A DNA stretch of 24,550 nt from Opitutales bacterium (GCA_017479315.1 JAFVCI010000078.1:1-24550), one strand, 5' to 3'; positions 1 through 8,799 are shown, counted from the stretch's first letter. The notes: a model not told the origin generated them from the letters alone. Translations and numbers: made by a program.

Positions 1-825
1 AAAGGGTGTATTTTTCTCCAAAAACGACCGCGCTTTTGAAAGGTTAAATAATACCTGCCCTTTAATAAAGAGAGGCGTCTCCGGAGAATTCACGTATTTC
101 GCTTCGCGCGTCGGATCGCTCGGAACTTGCACAAACGGCAGGTGTCGCCCCGAAAAGGCGATTGTTCGATCCTGCAGATCTTTAATCGGAATCATGAGCC
201 GCCCTTGGAACCGCGGCATCAGATTGCCGTAATCGCGCTTCGGATTGTAAAACAAACCGCTTTGTTGCAGGTGTTCGCGCGAAAACCCGGCGTTTTGAAG
301 AAAAACATACAGCGAACCGTCTGCGGGCGCAAAACCAATATCAAATGTTTTTGCGGTTTCGTCCGAAAAATGCCGCGTGTCACGCCAATAAGCGCGCACC
401 TGCTTTGCAATTTTATCGTCCGACCAAAAATGTTGCTTAAAGAACTGCGTTGCACGGGCGTAAATGTCCAACAAAACCTTTTTTATCGGCACGCCTTCGT
501 TCGAACGCACGACCGTTCCGTCGCGCCGTTCGTACTCCAACGGAATGTTGAATTGCTCACACAGCCGCTCGACGCTTTCGGAAAACGTCAGTTGCTCCTT
601 CAATTCCAAAAAGCGAAACACATCGCCGGCATACCCGCTGCTGAAACATTTAAAGGTGTTGCGTTGCGGATCGACAAAGAAGGAGGGCGTTTTTTCGTGC
701 GAAAACGGACTCAGCCCCTTCCAATAACGTCCCGCGGGTTTTAATCGCACATATGGCGACACCACATCAACCATCGACACCCGATCTTTAATCGCTTGGA
801 TGCAGGACGATGCAATGAGGGGCAT
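1..825 (-). CDS. dnaG: DNA primase DnaG, N-terminal 275 residues (cut by window edge)
   Basis: DnaG makes the RNA primers for replication. The reading frame is open from the ATG at 825 to base 1. It shows the N-terminal zinc-finger region (about residues 36-75), then the start of the catalytic core. Core landmarks are RFQGRLMIPIKD followed by IAFSGR, and KYVNSPETPLFIKG, all matching the conserved basic region of bacterial primases. The TOPRIM domain lies beyond the window. The finger is odd: where the family has GLCPFH and CFGC, this protein has GLSPFS and CFSS, so only Cys60 of the four ligands remains (Ser39, Ser42, Ser63), although His43 is adjacent. The gene lies 108 bases downstream of the lptF/G gene in the same direction. 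No clear ribosome binding site precedes the start. Identification is firm; the loss of zinc binding is an inference. Confidence 0.93.
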   Translation of the reverse strand, partial: MPLIASSCIQAIKDRVSMVDVVSPYVRLKPAGRYWKGLSPFSHEKTPSFFVDPQRNTFKCFSSGYAGDVFRFLELKEQLTFSESVERLCEQFNIPLEYERRDGTVVRSNEGVPIKKVLLDIYARATQFFKQHFWSDDKIAKQVRAYWRDTRHFSDETAKTFDIGFAPADGSLYVFLQNAGFSREHLQQSGLFYNPKRDYGNLMPRFQGRLMIPIKDLQDRTIAFSGRHLPFVQVPSDPTREAKYVNSPETPLFIKGQVLFNLSKARSFLEKNTPF

Positions 826-933
826 TTAGAAGGATGAACGGGATCATTTTTACGTTTTTGGGGTAAAAAGGCAAGCTCATCCCGCGCATTATCAGAACCA
901 CATACGGTTTTTATGTGTAAGGGCGGTTGTTTT

Positions 934-2055
934 TTACCGCGGTGCCAATTTTCGGTACAAAACCAATCCAAACACAAGCATAATTGCATTCGGGAACCAT
1001 GCCGCCGCCAAAGGCGAAAGCATCCCGCGGGTACCGAGCATGCGTCCGAAGCCGCCGGCAAGGTAATAAATAAAAAACAACCCGACGGCTTTGGAAATTC
1101 CGACCATCGGATTGGTGCGGACACCGCCCAGCGAAAACGGAATCGCCAGCAATAAAACCATCAGGCAAATCAGCGGGGAAGAAGCGATGGAAGCGTAGGC
1201 AATGCAATGCTCCGAAAAATGCGTGTTGTTCTCGGGGAAAAAGTTGATAATTTGCTTCAATTCGTGCGCGCCGAGGTGCTTCAGCGGCTTGTGAACGCAA
1301 TCCATAAAGGGCGGCGTTTCGTCAAAGGCGTCGTACGTTTCTTCCGAAAACGGCTTAAAGTTTCGAACGACGTCTGAATTTTCCTCGAAATACCAATGTT
1401 TGCCGTTGAAAAAATGCCACGTATGTTCATGCGGGTCGAAAGAAACCGCGTGCGCTTCGATGCGTTCCCGTTCAAGTCCGTCGGCATCAAGCATCGATAA
1501 GGTCATGAAGGTACCGCGGTTGGCATATAAACCGAAACGGTTGATGCGCCACAAACGCCCCGCCGTCGGATGATGAAAACAGAGATTGTAGCGGATGCCG
1601 ATTTGCTCGGTATCGTTGGTGTGCTTTTTTTGCGCATTGTAATCGATTTGCTGCGCAATCGTATTCATGCGGTCGGAAGCGTAAGGTAATAAATAAGCAT
1701 TAAAGCCGATCAACAGTCCCGTCAGCAAAACGGCAGCGAACCAAAAGCCGCGCGTGATTGAAAACACCGTCATGCCGGACGCGCGCAGAGCGACGACTTC
1801 GTTGTGCGCCTGCATGTCGTTGAGGACGTACAAAACCGAAATAAAAAATGCGATCGGCAGGACGGTACCGAGGCAATTGGGAATCACAAATCCGTAATAA
1901 CACAGCAACGTCTTAATATCCGCACTGCGTTCCAGGAAGTTTTTCAGATTGCGGTACATATCCTCCAGGAGAAGGATGCCCAAAATCAGCAAAACCGTCA
2001 CACCGAGCGCCTTCAGCCACTCTTTAAAAATGTAACGGTCAATTAAACGCGGCAT
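934..2055 (-). CDS. LptF/LptG (YjgP/YjgQ) family permease
   Basis: Predicted inner-membrane subunit of the LptBFG transporter, which pulls lipopolysaccharide from the inner membrane and passes it to the LptA bridge. The 373 residues have the family architecture: three membrane segments near the N-terminus (about 13-35, 55-80, 100-123), a soluble periplasmic domain (about 125-275), and three C-terminal membrane segments (about 280-302, 312-332, 340-365). The N-terminus (RYIFKEWLK) and the region around HNEVVALRASGM are typical of the family. I cannot tell LptF from LptG, and the partner subunit is not in this window. The ATG at 2055 has no clear Shine-Dalgarno. A weak promoter (TTAACA, 16-nt spacer, TAAACT, minus strand, 2070-2097) would give a leader of only about 8 nt. 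dnaG follows in the same direction. Confidence 0.88.
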   Translation of the reverse strand: MPRLIDRYIFKEWLKALGVTVLLILGILLLEDMYRNLKNFLERSADIKTLLCYYGFVIPNCLGTVLPIAFFISVLYVLNDMQAHNEVVALRASGMTVFSITRGFWFAAVLLTGLLIGFNAYLLPYASDRMNTIAQQIDYNAQKKHTNDTEQIGIRYNLCFHHPTAGRLWRINRFGLYANRGTFMTLSMLDADGLERERIEAHAVSFDPHEHTWHFFNGKHWYFEENSDVVRNFKPFSEETYDAFDETPPFMDCVHKPLKHLGAHELKQIINFFPENNTHFSEHCIAYASIASSPLICLMVLLLAIPFSLGGVRTNPMVGISKAVGLFFIYYLAGGFGRMLGTRGMLSPLAAAWFPNAIMLVFGLVLYRKLAPR

Positions 2056-2333
2056 AAAGCTTTTTAGTGAGTTTAAAGTGGGGTAAAACCATGTTAATGG
2101 TAACGCATTTTTAACAACTTATATCCGCCTTTATCACACTGATACCGACGGTTGGGCACAAGTGTTTTCGTTGCCAAATTTTCGGTACGTACACATTTAT
2201 GTACTGATGTCAACATGTGGAACGAATTTTTGAAGCAACGATATATCCATTGGTGTTTTATTTATTTTCCTATCGATATAAGATAATTAATAAGAAATTT
2301 TTTTGCAAAAGATGAACAACACCTGGCATTTTT
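2056..2333. other. AT-rich intergenic region upstream of the lptF/G gene
   Basis: This stretch holds the candidate lptF/G promoter (2070-2097, minus strand). It also holds a copy of a motif, GCCAAATTTTCGGTAC at 2173-2188, that recurs with one base fewer at the 3' end of the lptF/G gene (944-958). A 40-codon ORF (2094-2216, minus) lies here but has no ribosome binding site and no recognisable product. No convincing terminator hairpin follows the UvrA-like gene. Confidence 0.4.
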
Positions 2334-4826
2334 TTACAAATACTTCCCCGTTACGCTCTTTGGGTTATTTCGGATCTCCTCCGGCGTTCCGACGGCAACA
2401 ATTCCGCCGCGACCGTTGCGGTCGATATCCAGGTCGATGATATAATCGGCGTTGGCAATGACATCCAAATCATGCTCGATGACAATCACCGTTGCGCCGC
2501 TGTTGAGCAGCGTTTGAAAGATTTCAATCAGCACGCGAACATCCAACGGATGCAGACCGACGGACGGCTCGTCGAACACAAACACGGCGTCGCTTTGTGA
2601 TTTACCGATTTCGCCCGCCAGCTTCAAGCGTTGCGCTTCGCCTCCCGAAAGCATCGTGGTCGCTTCGCCGAGCGTCAGGTAGGAAAGTCCCAAATTCGAC
2701 AACGTTTGAAGTTTGTTTTTAATATCCTTAACGTCTGAAAAAACATCCAATGCCCGTTGAACGGTCATGCTCATGCAATCGGCAATGCTGATGCCGTTTG
2801 AAGTTTTATCCTTCCCGCGATAACGCACTTTATCGGCTTCTTTCCCGTAACGCCGTCCGTGGCAGTCGGGACAGATGACGGTAACATCGGGAAGAAACTG
2901 CACGTCCATGGAGATTTGACCGGTACCGTCGCAGGTCGGACAGCGCAAAGAACCCATGTTGTACGTAAAATCTTCCAACTTCAAGCCTTTTTCGCGCGCG
3001 TCGGGCGTCGCGGCGAAGAGCCTCCGCAGGTTGTCGGAAACACCGCTGTAGGTGGCGACCGTCGACCGAACGTTGGCACCGATCGGCGACGCGTCGATGA
3101 GATGCACGCGCCGAATGCCTTCCGCTTTGATACATCGAACATGCTCGGGCAATTTTTCGCCGGCAACGACGGCTCGGACGGCGGGAATGAAACTTTCCAG
3201 AAGCATCGTCGTTTTTCCCGAACCGCTGACGCCGGTGATCGCCGTCAAACGTCCCTTGGGGATATCAACCCGAAGCGGATTGACGTTGTAAATTTCGCCT
3301 GTTTCGAGATGCAACAAACCGTTTTTAAAAAGTTCGTCCGTATTGCATCGTTTCCGCGCCGAAAAGGCTTTATCCGTCGCCAAAAACGGTCCGATGCGCG
3401 TTTTTTTGGAGGCAATAATCTCGGGTACGCTCCCGACACAGAGCACGTTGCCGCCGTTCTCGCCGGCCCCCTCCCCCATTTCAATCAAATAATCGCACCG
3501 CTTTAAAATGCGCGTGTCGTGATCGACCAAAATAACGGAATTGCCGTGCGCAATCAAGTCCTCAATGACACCCGTCAACCCGTCGACGTTTTTCGGATGC
3601 AGACCGACGGAAGGCTCGTCCAGCACGTAAAGCACCCCCGTGGTTTTGTTCCGTACCGCCTTGGCAAGCTGCATCCGTTGCCGTTCGCCCGTGGAAAGCG
3701 TACTGCCGGCGCGGTTCGGCGACAGATAACCGAGCCCCAGGTCCTTTAAACGCTTCGAGTATCTCAAAAATTGCCCGATGATGCTTTCGGCGACTTGCCG
3801 CAATTCCGACGGCATGCGTTGCGGTATCGTCGGGATCCAATCGATCAAATCATCAAGCGTCATGGCCTCAACCTCCGGCAACGTTTTCCCGCACAAGGTC
3901 GAACTTCGAACCTTTGCGTTTAAACGCGTTCCGTTGCAGTCGGGACAGGTGTGAACGGACAGATATTTGTGAATGCGCTCCACGCCCTTTTCCGACTGCG
4001 CCCGATGCAGTGCCTCCTCAATCGCCTTGTGCGCATTGCGGTAGGTGCAGTTTAACTCGAAAAGTTTGCCGTTCTTTGACGGAATCATGACGCGACGCTG
4101 TACCGCTTCGCCTTCGTAGATGATTTTCTTTTCCTCGGTCGTCAGTTCCCGAAACGGAACGTTCGTGCGGACACCCAATTCGCCTGCCACCAAATACATC
4201 CACGAAATCCCGAAGCGGTTCCAGGCGTCGACGGCACCCTCTTGCAGGGTTTTGTTTTCGTCGGAAACAAGCAAGCGGTCATCGACCTCCCGAACAAAAC
4301 CCGTTCCCGTACAACGCGGACAAGCACCGTCCGAATTGAACGCAAACGATTCCGCGCCCGGACCTTCAAAGGTGGCGCCGCATTCGGGACACTGCAGAGG
4401 CTTCATCAACGCAACGTTCGGCGACGGCGGTACGTGATGCCCGTTCGGACACACGTGGCTTCCGAGCCGCGAAAACATCAACCGCAACACATTGGAAAGC
4501 TCGGTAGTTGTTCCGAAGGTCGAACGAATACTCGGAACCGCTGGACGTTGGTGCAACGCAAGCGCCGCCGGAACGTTTTCGACGTTTTCGACGAGTGCCT
4601 CCGTCGGTTGCGACAGCCGCCGCCGCGTGTAAGTCGACAGCGCTTCCAAATAACGCCGCGACCCTTCGGCATACAAAACTCCGAGTGCGAGAGAAGATTT
4701 TCCCGAACCGGAAACGCCACAAATCCCAACCAGTTTCCCGAGCGGCACGGAAATATCGATATTCTTTAAATTATGTACCCGTGCGCCTTTGACTTCGATT
4801 GCGTCGGGGGCTTGAAAATGCTTCAT
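2334..4826 (-). CDS. UvrA-like ABC ATPase, class II (UvrA2/DrrC type, no UvrB-binding domain)
   Basis: Tandem ABC ATPase of the UvrA family, 830 residues against about 940 for UvrA proper. First ATPase half: Walker A GVSGSGKSS (about 37-45), signature LSTGERQR (about 377-384), Walker B VLYVLDEPSVGLHP. Second half: Walker A GVSGSGKTT (about 532-540), signature LSGGEAQR (about 726-733), Walker B VFVFDEPSVGLHP. Two four-cysteine zinc modules are intact (C146, C149, C169, C172 and C629, C632, C652, C655). Only about 20 residues separate CPNG (126-129) from the first module, where true UvrA has a UvrB-binding domain of roughly 100 residues. With the altered first signature, that points to the class II paralogues linked to DNA-damage tolerance or drug resistance rather than to normal UvrABC repair. 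It appears to be transcribed alone: 278 bases follow it and 158 precede it. Confidence 0.9.
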   Translation of the reverse strand: MKHFQAPDAIEVKGARVHNLKNIDISVPLGKLVGICGVSGSGKSSLALGVLYAEGSRRYLEALSTYTRRRLSQPTEALVENVENVPAALALHQRPAVPSIRSTFGTTTELSNVLRLMFSRLGSHVCPNGHHVPPSPNVALMKPLQCPECGATFEGPGAESFAFNSDGACPRCTGTGFVREVDDRLLVSDENKTLQEGAVDAWNRFGISWMYLVAGELGVRTNVPFRELTTEEKKIIYEGEAVQRRVMIPSKNGKLFELNCTYRNAHKAIEEALHRAQSEKGVERIHKYLSVHTCPDCNGTRLNAKVRSSTLCGKTLPEVEAMTLDDLIDWIPTIPQRMPSELRQVAESIIGQFLRYSKRLKDLGLGYLSPNRAGSTLSTGERQRMQLAKAVRNKTTGVLYVLDEPSVGLHPKNVDGLTGVIEDLIAHGNSVILVDHDTRILKRCDYLIEMGEGAGENGGNVLCVGSVPEIIASKKTRIGPFLATDKAFSARKRCNTDELFKNGLLHLETGEIYNVNPLRVDIPKGRLTAITGVSGSGKTTMLLESFIPAVRAVVAGEKLPEHVRCIKAEGIRRVHLIDASPIGANVRSTVATYSGVSDNLRRLFAATPDAREKGLKLEDFTYNMGSLRCPTCDGTGQISMDVQFLPDVTVICPDCHGRRYGKEADKVRYRGKDKTSNGISIADCMSMTVQRALDVFSDVKDIKNKLQTLSNLGLSYLTLGEATTMLSGGEAQRLKLAGEIGKSQSDAVFVFDEPSVGLHPLDVRVLIEIFQTLLNSGATVIVIEHDLDVIANADYIIDLDIDRNGRGGIVAVGTPEEIRNNPKSVTGKYL

Positions 4827-4984
4827 GTTACTGCCGAAATTTGTTTTGTTTGCTCAAAACACTCCACTTAAACATAACGCAACGTTGTGTAAAACGGCAA
4901 TTACTTTTGAGTAACCGTCCTACGCAAACAGTACCTCTTTAAGCACCGCAAGCGTATTTTTACAACAGGACTGTCGGGGGAGAT
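4827..4984. promoter_or_regulatory. Candidate promoter and operator of the UvrA-like gene
   Basis: On the minus strand TTGCCG, an 18-nt spacer and TATGTT form a plausible promoter about 50 nt upstream of the ATG at 4826. An imperfect 14-base palindrome ACGCAACGTTGTGT (4877-4890, one mismatched pair) sits inside the spacer, where a repressor would block RNA polymerase. This is read by eye; no known LexA box is present. Confidence 0.3.
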
Positions 4985-5545
4985 CTACGATCGATCGTAT
5001 AAAGCGAAACGTTGTTGCCCCGAAAGCCATTCTTCCTTCGTCAGACAGCTGACGTATTCCTTACGTGTTTCGTTCATTTGCGAAACGCATACATTTTCGA
5101 TCGTCCGTTGATATTTAAAACCGAGCTTTTCCGAAACACGCTTCGAACGTTCATTTCCGGCATAATACCCGCACCAAACACACCTCAAATCGAGATCTTC
5201 AAATGCGTGACGCAGAAGTTCGCACGCGGCTTCCGACACGAAACCGCGCCCCCAATACGGAACCCCGATCCAATAACCGAGTTCCGCTTCGTCATTCCTT
5301 TCCGCCAAACCCCTGCGATGCAGACCGATACTGCCGATCGGCATTTTGGTTTCCTTCAACACAACCGCATACGTTTCGGGAACGGACAGCACTTCCCGTA
5401 TGATCCGTCGGCTGTCCTCAATGCTTGCATGTATCGGCCAGCCGCACATCGGACCGATGCGCAGATCTTTGGCGTATTTGTAACATTCTTCCGCATCCGA
5501 CTCCCGCCACGGACGCAAAATCAATCGGTCTGTTTCCAGATACAT
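4985..5545 (-). CDS. GNAT-family N-acetyltransferase (RimJ/RimL-like)
   Basis: Cytoplasmic acetyl-CoA-dependent acetyltransferase of 186 residues. The N-terminus LETDRLILRPWRESD is the standard opening of RimJ/RimL-like members. Further on, ELGYWIGVPYWGRGFVSEA matches the acetyl-CoA pyrophosphate-binding segment, and AGNERSKRVSEKLGFKYQ is the conserved motif B region. The substrate cannot be read from sequence; the family includes ribosomal-protein acetyltransferases and antibiotic-modifying enzymes. I chose the ATG at 5545 because the protein then begins just before the conserved strand; a TTG five codons upstream (5560) is also possible. It is the last gene of a same-direction run after the short-chain dehydrogenase (43 bases between them), so the two are probably co-transcribed. 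Confidence 0.85.
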   Translation of the reverse strand: MYLETDRLILRPWRESDAEECYKYAKDLRIGPMCGWPIHASIEDSRRIIREVLSVPETYAVVLKETKMPIGSIGLHRRGLAERNDEAELGYWIGVPYWGRGFVSEAACELLRHAFEDLDLRCVWCGYYAGNERSKRVSEKLGFKYQRTIENVCVSQMNETRKEYVSCLTKEEWLSGQQRFALYDRS

Positions 5546-5588
5546 TCTCAAGGTTCTCAACGGTTCACGCGACAGGAGACATCAAACC

Positions 5589-6401
5589 TCAGAGCGCGTG
5601 TCCGCCGGATACTTTGATGACCTGTCCGGTAAGCATGCCGGCTTGTTTGCTTGCCAAAAACAGAATCGTTTCCGCAATATCTTCCGGCTGAATAAGTTTT
5701 CCCATGGGAATAAGCGGAACAACCGCCTTCTCTAGATCGGCATCGATCCATCCCGTTTGCGTCGGTCCGGGTGCCACGCAATTTACGGTAATGCCGTATT
5801 TCGCGACTTCCAAAGCAACACTGCGCGTCAAAGCTTCCAACGCCGCTTTACTTGCTCCGTAGGTGATTTGACCTGCGAACACCTGCGCGGCATCCGTGGA
5901 AAGGTTGACTATTCTCCCGTAATCGCCGCGGTGTTTCACAAATTCACGCATCATGAGGAGGCTTCCGCGAACATTGACCGCAAAAGTATCGTCCGTTATG
6001 CTTTGGGTAATCTTTTCGACGGTATCCGAACCGTTTTCGTCGCATGTTGCCGCGTTGTTGACCAAAACGTCCACTTTGCCGAAGTGTTTTATAACGGTTG
6101 CATAAAGTTCCTTCACAACCGCTTCATCGGAAATATCGCGTTCCAAAATCAGATAATCCGCATGCATTGCTTCGAGCATGCGCTCTACCGCATCCGCACC
6201 GCCCGCATTGGCCGCATGATATCGGTCGGCTCCGTTTTGATCCGCCTTGCTTTTATCGAACGGCATGGGCACTTTTTTGTAGGTTAAAACCACCTTCGCG
6301 CCTTCGCGAGCAAACGCCAATGCCGTTGTTGCCCCGATACCTTGGGGATTGTTTGCCCCCGTAACGATCGCGACTTTATCTTTTAATCCGTAATCGACCA
6401 T
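5589..6401 (-). CDS. Short-chain dehydrogenase/reductase (SDR)
   Basis: NAD(P)-dependent oxidoreductase of 270 residues with a classical SDR Rossmann fold. Motifs: TGANNPQGIG (residues 14-23) for cofactor binding, Asp90, NNAA (115-118), the catalytic Ser168 in NLSTD, and the YxxxK pair Tyr181/Lys185 in YGASK, followed by VNCVAPGPTQT. The C-terminus TGQVIKVSGGHAL is the usual ending for FabG-like members. An insertion after the second strand (about residues 42-70, KVPMPFDKSKADQNGADRYH) is longer than in FabG, which argues against FabG itself. Substrate unknown. A good ribosome binding site (AAAGGA, 6-nt spacing) supports the ATG at 6401. It lies between the GrpB-like gene (76 bases upstream) and the acetyltransferase gene. 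Confidence 0.88.
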   Translation of the reverse strand: MVDYGLKDKVAIVTGANNPQGIGATTALAFAREGAKVVLTYKKVPMPFDKSKADQNGADRYHAANAGGADAVERMLEAMHADYLILERDISDEAVVKELYATVIKHFGKVDVLVNNAATCDENGSDTVEKITQSITDDTFAVNVRGSLLMMREFVKHRGDYGRIVNLSTDAAQVFAGQITYGASKAALEALTRSVALEVAKYGITVNCVAPGPTQTGWIDADLEKAVVPLIPMGKLIQPEDIAETILFLASKQAGMLTGQVIKVSGGHAL

Positions 6402-6477
6402 GGTTATTCCTTTTCGAAGGAAAGAATTTCAAAAATCCGCGGTCCCGTAAAACAAACCGACGATAAACTCAAATTTC

Positions 6478-7044
6478 TCAATATCGATTGCCATATAAGT
6501 TGCGAGCTTCTTTTGTATATTTTCGGATAAAATCCGTTTTCGCTTCCGTATAGGCGTTTCTGTCCGTTTCGTACCGCTTGCATAATTGCATCTTCAAGCA
6601 CTCATAATCTTTTGCGATCTTCGGATGATCATTCAAATAATCTCTGAAGTATAATTCGTCATTATCACCGCTGTATCGAAGATGAACGTGAAAGACTTTA
6701 TCCGCAAATCCTTCTTTGGTATATCCGCGGTTCAAAGAAATTCGGTCGGGTTTCTCGGACATTATGATAAAGCCGTTCTGTTCCAATACCAAAGCCGGTG
6801 CATGCAGATCCGAAGTACTTGAGATTTCAATCAATATATCGATGATATTTTTAGCCCATATACCTTTTACGGCCGTGCTGCCGATATGACTGATGCGAAT
6901 AACGGAATAATCAGAAAGGATTCTTTTTATAAAAACTTCCATCTCTTCATAATTCTTCGCCCATGCATCGTTATGCTTCGTAAGAAATATCGGGAATAAT
7001 TCCCATAATTCCTTCAATGTCATTTCCGATAATTCTTTCCCCAC
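6478..7044 (-). CDS. GrpB/UPF0157 family nucleotidyltransferase-fold protein
   Basis: About 189 residues. The family hallmark is clear: ELWELFPIFL near the N-terminus, then HIGSTAVKGIWAKNIIDILIE, which corresponds to the GS...D.D-like site of the nucleotidyltransferase fold, and a C-terminal helix rich in Lys and Arg (YEAxK-type: AYTEAKTDFIRKYT). The biochemical role of the family is unproven. Start choice: the conserved ELSEMTLKELW segment begins before the ATG at 7023, so translation should start earlier. The GTG at 7044 has GAGG ten bases upstream and is preferred; a TTG at 7053 overlaps that site. The gene is AT-richer than its neighbours (40% G+C by hand count over 6781-6840), which may reflect transfer. 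It lies 50 bases downstream of the methyltransferase gene. Confidence 0.85.
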   Translation of the reverse strand: MGKELSEMTLKELWELFPIFLTKHNDAWAKNYEEMEVFIKRILSDYSVIRISHIGSTAVKGIWAKNIIDILIEISSTSDLHAPALVLEQNGFIIMSEKPDRISLNRGYTKEGFADKVFHVHLRYSGDNDELYFRDYLNDHPKIAKDYECLKMQLCKRYETDRNAYTEAKTDFIRKYTKEARNLYGNRY

Positions 7045-7094
7045 GGCAAACAAACCTCAAATTTTGTACAAAGACACAATTTAAACACGCGTCA

Positions 7095-8330
7095 TCATCC
7101 TTCCGTTCGATCCAAATGCACAACGGTTTCAACGTGTTTGGTCTGCGGAAACACGTCGAACGGTTGCACGCAAACGACTTTATACGGAGCAAGTTCGAGA
7201 AAACGCTGCAAATCCCTCGCCTGCGTATCGGGCGCGCAGGAAACGTAAATTACTGCCCGCGGCGCGAACCGTGCCAACTGCTGCAGAAACGCTTCATCGG
7301 TACCCTTGCGCGGCGGATCGAGCAACACGCAGGTTTTTTGCGGCTCGAAGGTAATCTCCTTAAAAAGTTCGGAACTGTTACCGCGTACGACGGAACCGTT
7401 GATGACGTGATTGCAATTCAAATTCGTTTGTGCCAATGCAACCGATTTTTCGTCAATCTCAATACCGACGAATTGCTTCACGACGGAAGCCAATGCAATA
7501 CCGAAAACGCCCGTTCCGCAGTAAGTATCCGCCAAAAATTCCAACTTCGAATGCTCTTTGAAAAATGCTTCCAAATACGCCAGAAGGGCTTCCAGGATGT
7601 AGGGGTTGTTTTGGAAAAAACTGCCGGCGGGGAAATGAAACGTCAATCCGTGAACATGCGCCGTTCCGGAGGCGTTAAAATCCGTCAACACGCCGTCGTC
7701 GCAATCCCGCAAAAGCGCTGTTCCGTTGCGTGCGGAGCCGTTCACAATGCGCTCCCGAACCGTCGGCAGGGCTTGGTTAACGGCGTCGCTTGCAATCGGA
7801 CACTGCGGAACATCGACAATCGCGTGTCGACTGCCGTTCGCCAAAAACCCGACGGGACATTGCCCGCGAAAACGTTCAAAGTGCGGCGTCAATTTGGTGC
7901 GGTAACCGTAAATTTTCTCTGAAGCGACCACGGGCTGAACCTCCGTATGAATGCTTCCGATGCGTTCCAGGCAATCGGCGACATGTTGCCGTTTCCACCG
8001 TAACTGCTCCTCGTAGGTCATATGTTGATACTGACATCCGCCGCAGCGTCCGAACAACGGACAGCGCGGTTGAACGCGTTGCGGAGACGGTGTCAAAACT
8101 TCGACCAAATCGGCTTCGGAGTAATTTTTATGATTGCGAAAAATCCTCACCCGAACGCGCTCGCCCGGGATAACAAACGGAACCATCACCGCCCAATTGT
8201 TATGCCGACCGATCCCGCGTCCTTCGTTGGTAAGCGTTTGGATGTCGATCTCCAATTCCTCGTGGTAGGGAAACGGCGTCGGAATAAAGTGCTTCGGCGG
8301 CATCGAATGAGAAAGCGGCTGTGCGTCCAT
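7095..8330 (-). CDS. rlmD: TRAM-domain 23S rRNA (uracil-C5)-methyltransferase, RlmD/RumA type
   Basis: SAM-dependent enzyme that makes 5-methyluridine in rRNA. Domains in order in 411 residues: an N-terminal TRAM RNA-binding domain (about 25-85); a 4Fe-4S cluster site with Cys90, Cys96, Cys99 and Cys177; and a Rossmann methyltransferase domain with FFQNN (238-242), the SAM loop DTYCGTGVFGIAL (268-280) and DPPRKG (338-343). The catalytic nucleophile is Cys365 in YVSCAP, and His399/Glu401 in KHVETV form the base. All key residues are present. The exact target uridine cannot be read; RlmD and RlmC/RlmCD paralogues share this layout. The ATG at 8330 has no obvious ribosome binding site; a second Met lies at residue 10. 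It is probably first in the run leading to the GrpB-like, SDR and GNAT genes. Confidence 0.9.
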   Translation of the reverse strand: MDAQPLSHSMPPKHFIPTPFPYHEELEIDIQTLTNEGRGIGRHNNWAVMVPFVIPGERVRVRIFRNHKNYSEADLVEVLTPSPQRVQPRCPLFGRCGGCQYQHMTYEEQLRWKRQHVADCLERIGSIHTEVQPVVASEKIYGYRTKLTPHFERFRGQCPVGFLANGSRHAIVDVPQCPIASDAVNQALPTVRERIVNGSARNGTALLRDCDDGVLTDFNASGTAHVHGLTFHFPAGSFFQNNPYILEALLAYLEAFFKEHSKLEFLADTYCGTGVFGIALASVVKQFVGIEIDEKSVALAQTNLNCNHVINGSVVRGNSSELFKEITFEPQKTCVLLDPPRKGTDEAFLQQLARFAPRAVIYVSCAPDTQARDLQRFLELAPYKVVCVQPFDVFPQTKHVETVVHLDRTEG

Positions 8331-8799
8331 AAAAATAATGCTTTCAGACTATTGTGAAATGGAATGACTGCCAACGTTAAAAGGCGCGGAGAAAACGCAT
8401 TCAAAGATTTTCCAAAAACAACAAAATTGAAAAGCGGGAAAGCTAAACAGATTTGGTTCCGACCAACCGTCGATGCCCTTCCCTAAAATACTCGAATACT
8501 CAAAAACACAAAAAGAGACTAAAAATACAACGATGTACTCCGAGTTTTTAATTTTTACGGCTTTTAAGCGTATATCTTCCCGTATTTTTGGGTTCATTTA
8601 CCTGAAAACGGAAGGTTTTTTGCGGATAGAAAGCGTATACCAAACGGATACGGAACATATTTCAACTTAATCACCATACGATTTCAACCGCAGGCGGTTG
8701 TGAAAGACGATGCTACTCTTGCGACAATGCAAATAATTCAAAAACTCTTGAACCGCCGCCAACGTTTGGACAGAAGGCAAAGCGCTTTCGATCCGCCAC
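8331..8799. other. 469-base region without a firm gene
   Basis: The left part (to about 8660) is AT-rich and I see nothing firm in it. An 82-codon minus-strand ORF (8349-8597) has no ribosome binding site and an unconvincing product. An inverted repeat CAACCGC-AG-GCGGTTG lies at 8685-8700, without a following T run on either strand. From about 8667 to 8799 the minus strand has an open frame whose codon use resembles real genes here. It is described separately as a possible frameshifted tail of the gene to the right. Confidence 0.4.
8667..8799 (-). pseudogene. Possible frameshifted C-terminal extension of the 584-residue gene
   Basis: Directly after the TAG at 8800-8802, a different minus-strand frame stays open and ends with TAA at 8667. 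It reads sensibly (IESALPSVQTLAAVQEFLNY, then about 20 more residues ending LKSYGD) and its codons resemble those of real genes here. It has no start codon with a ribosome binding site. It could be the tail of the upstream protein after an indel near the TAG, or a chance open frame. Confidence 0.3.

Noticed and set aside
127..744. 205-codon plus-strand ORF
   Set aside because: Lies opposite the dnaG frame, which has clear primase motifs; the plus-strand product is a shadow rich in Arg and Cys.
2094..2216. 40-codon minus-strand ORF upstream of the lptF/G gene
   Set aside because: No ribosome binding site and no recognisable product; it overlaps the likely promoter of the next gene.
8349..8597. 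82-codon minus-strand ORF
   Set aside because: AT-rich, no ribosome binding site, odd composition, no family resemblance.
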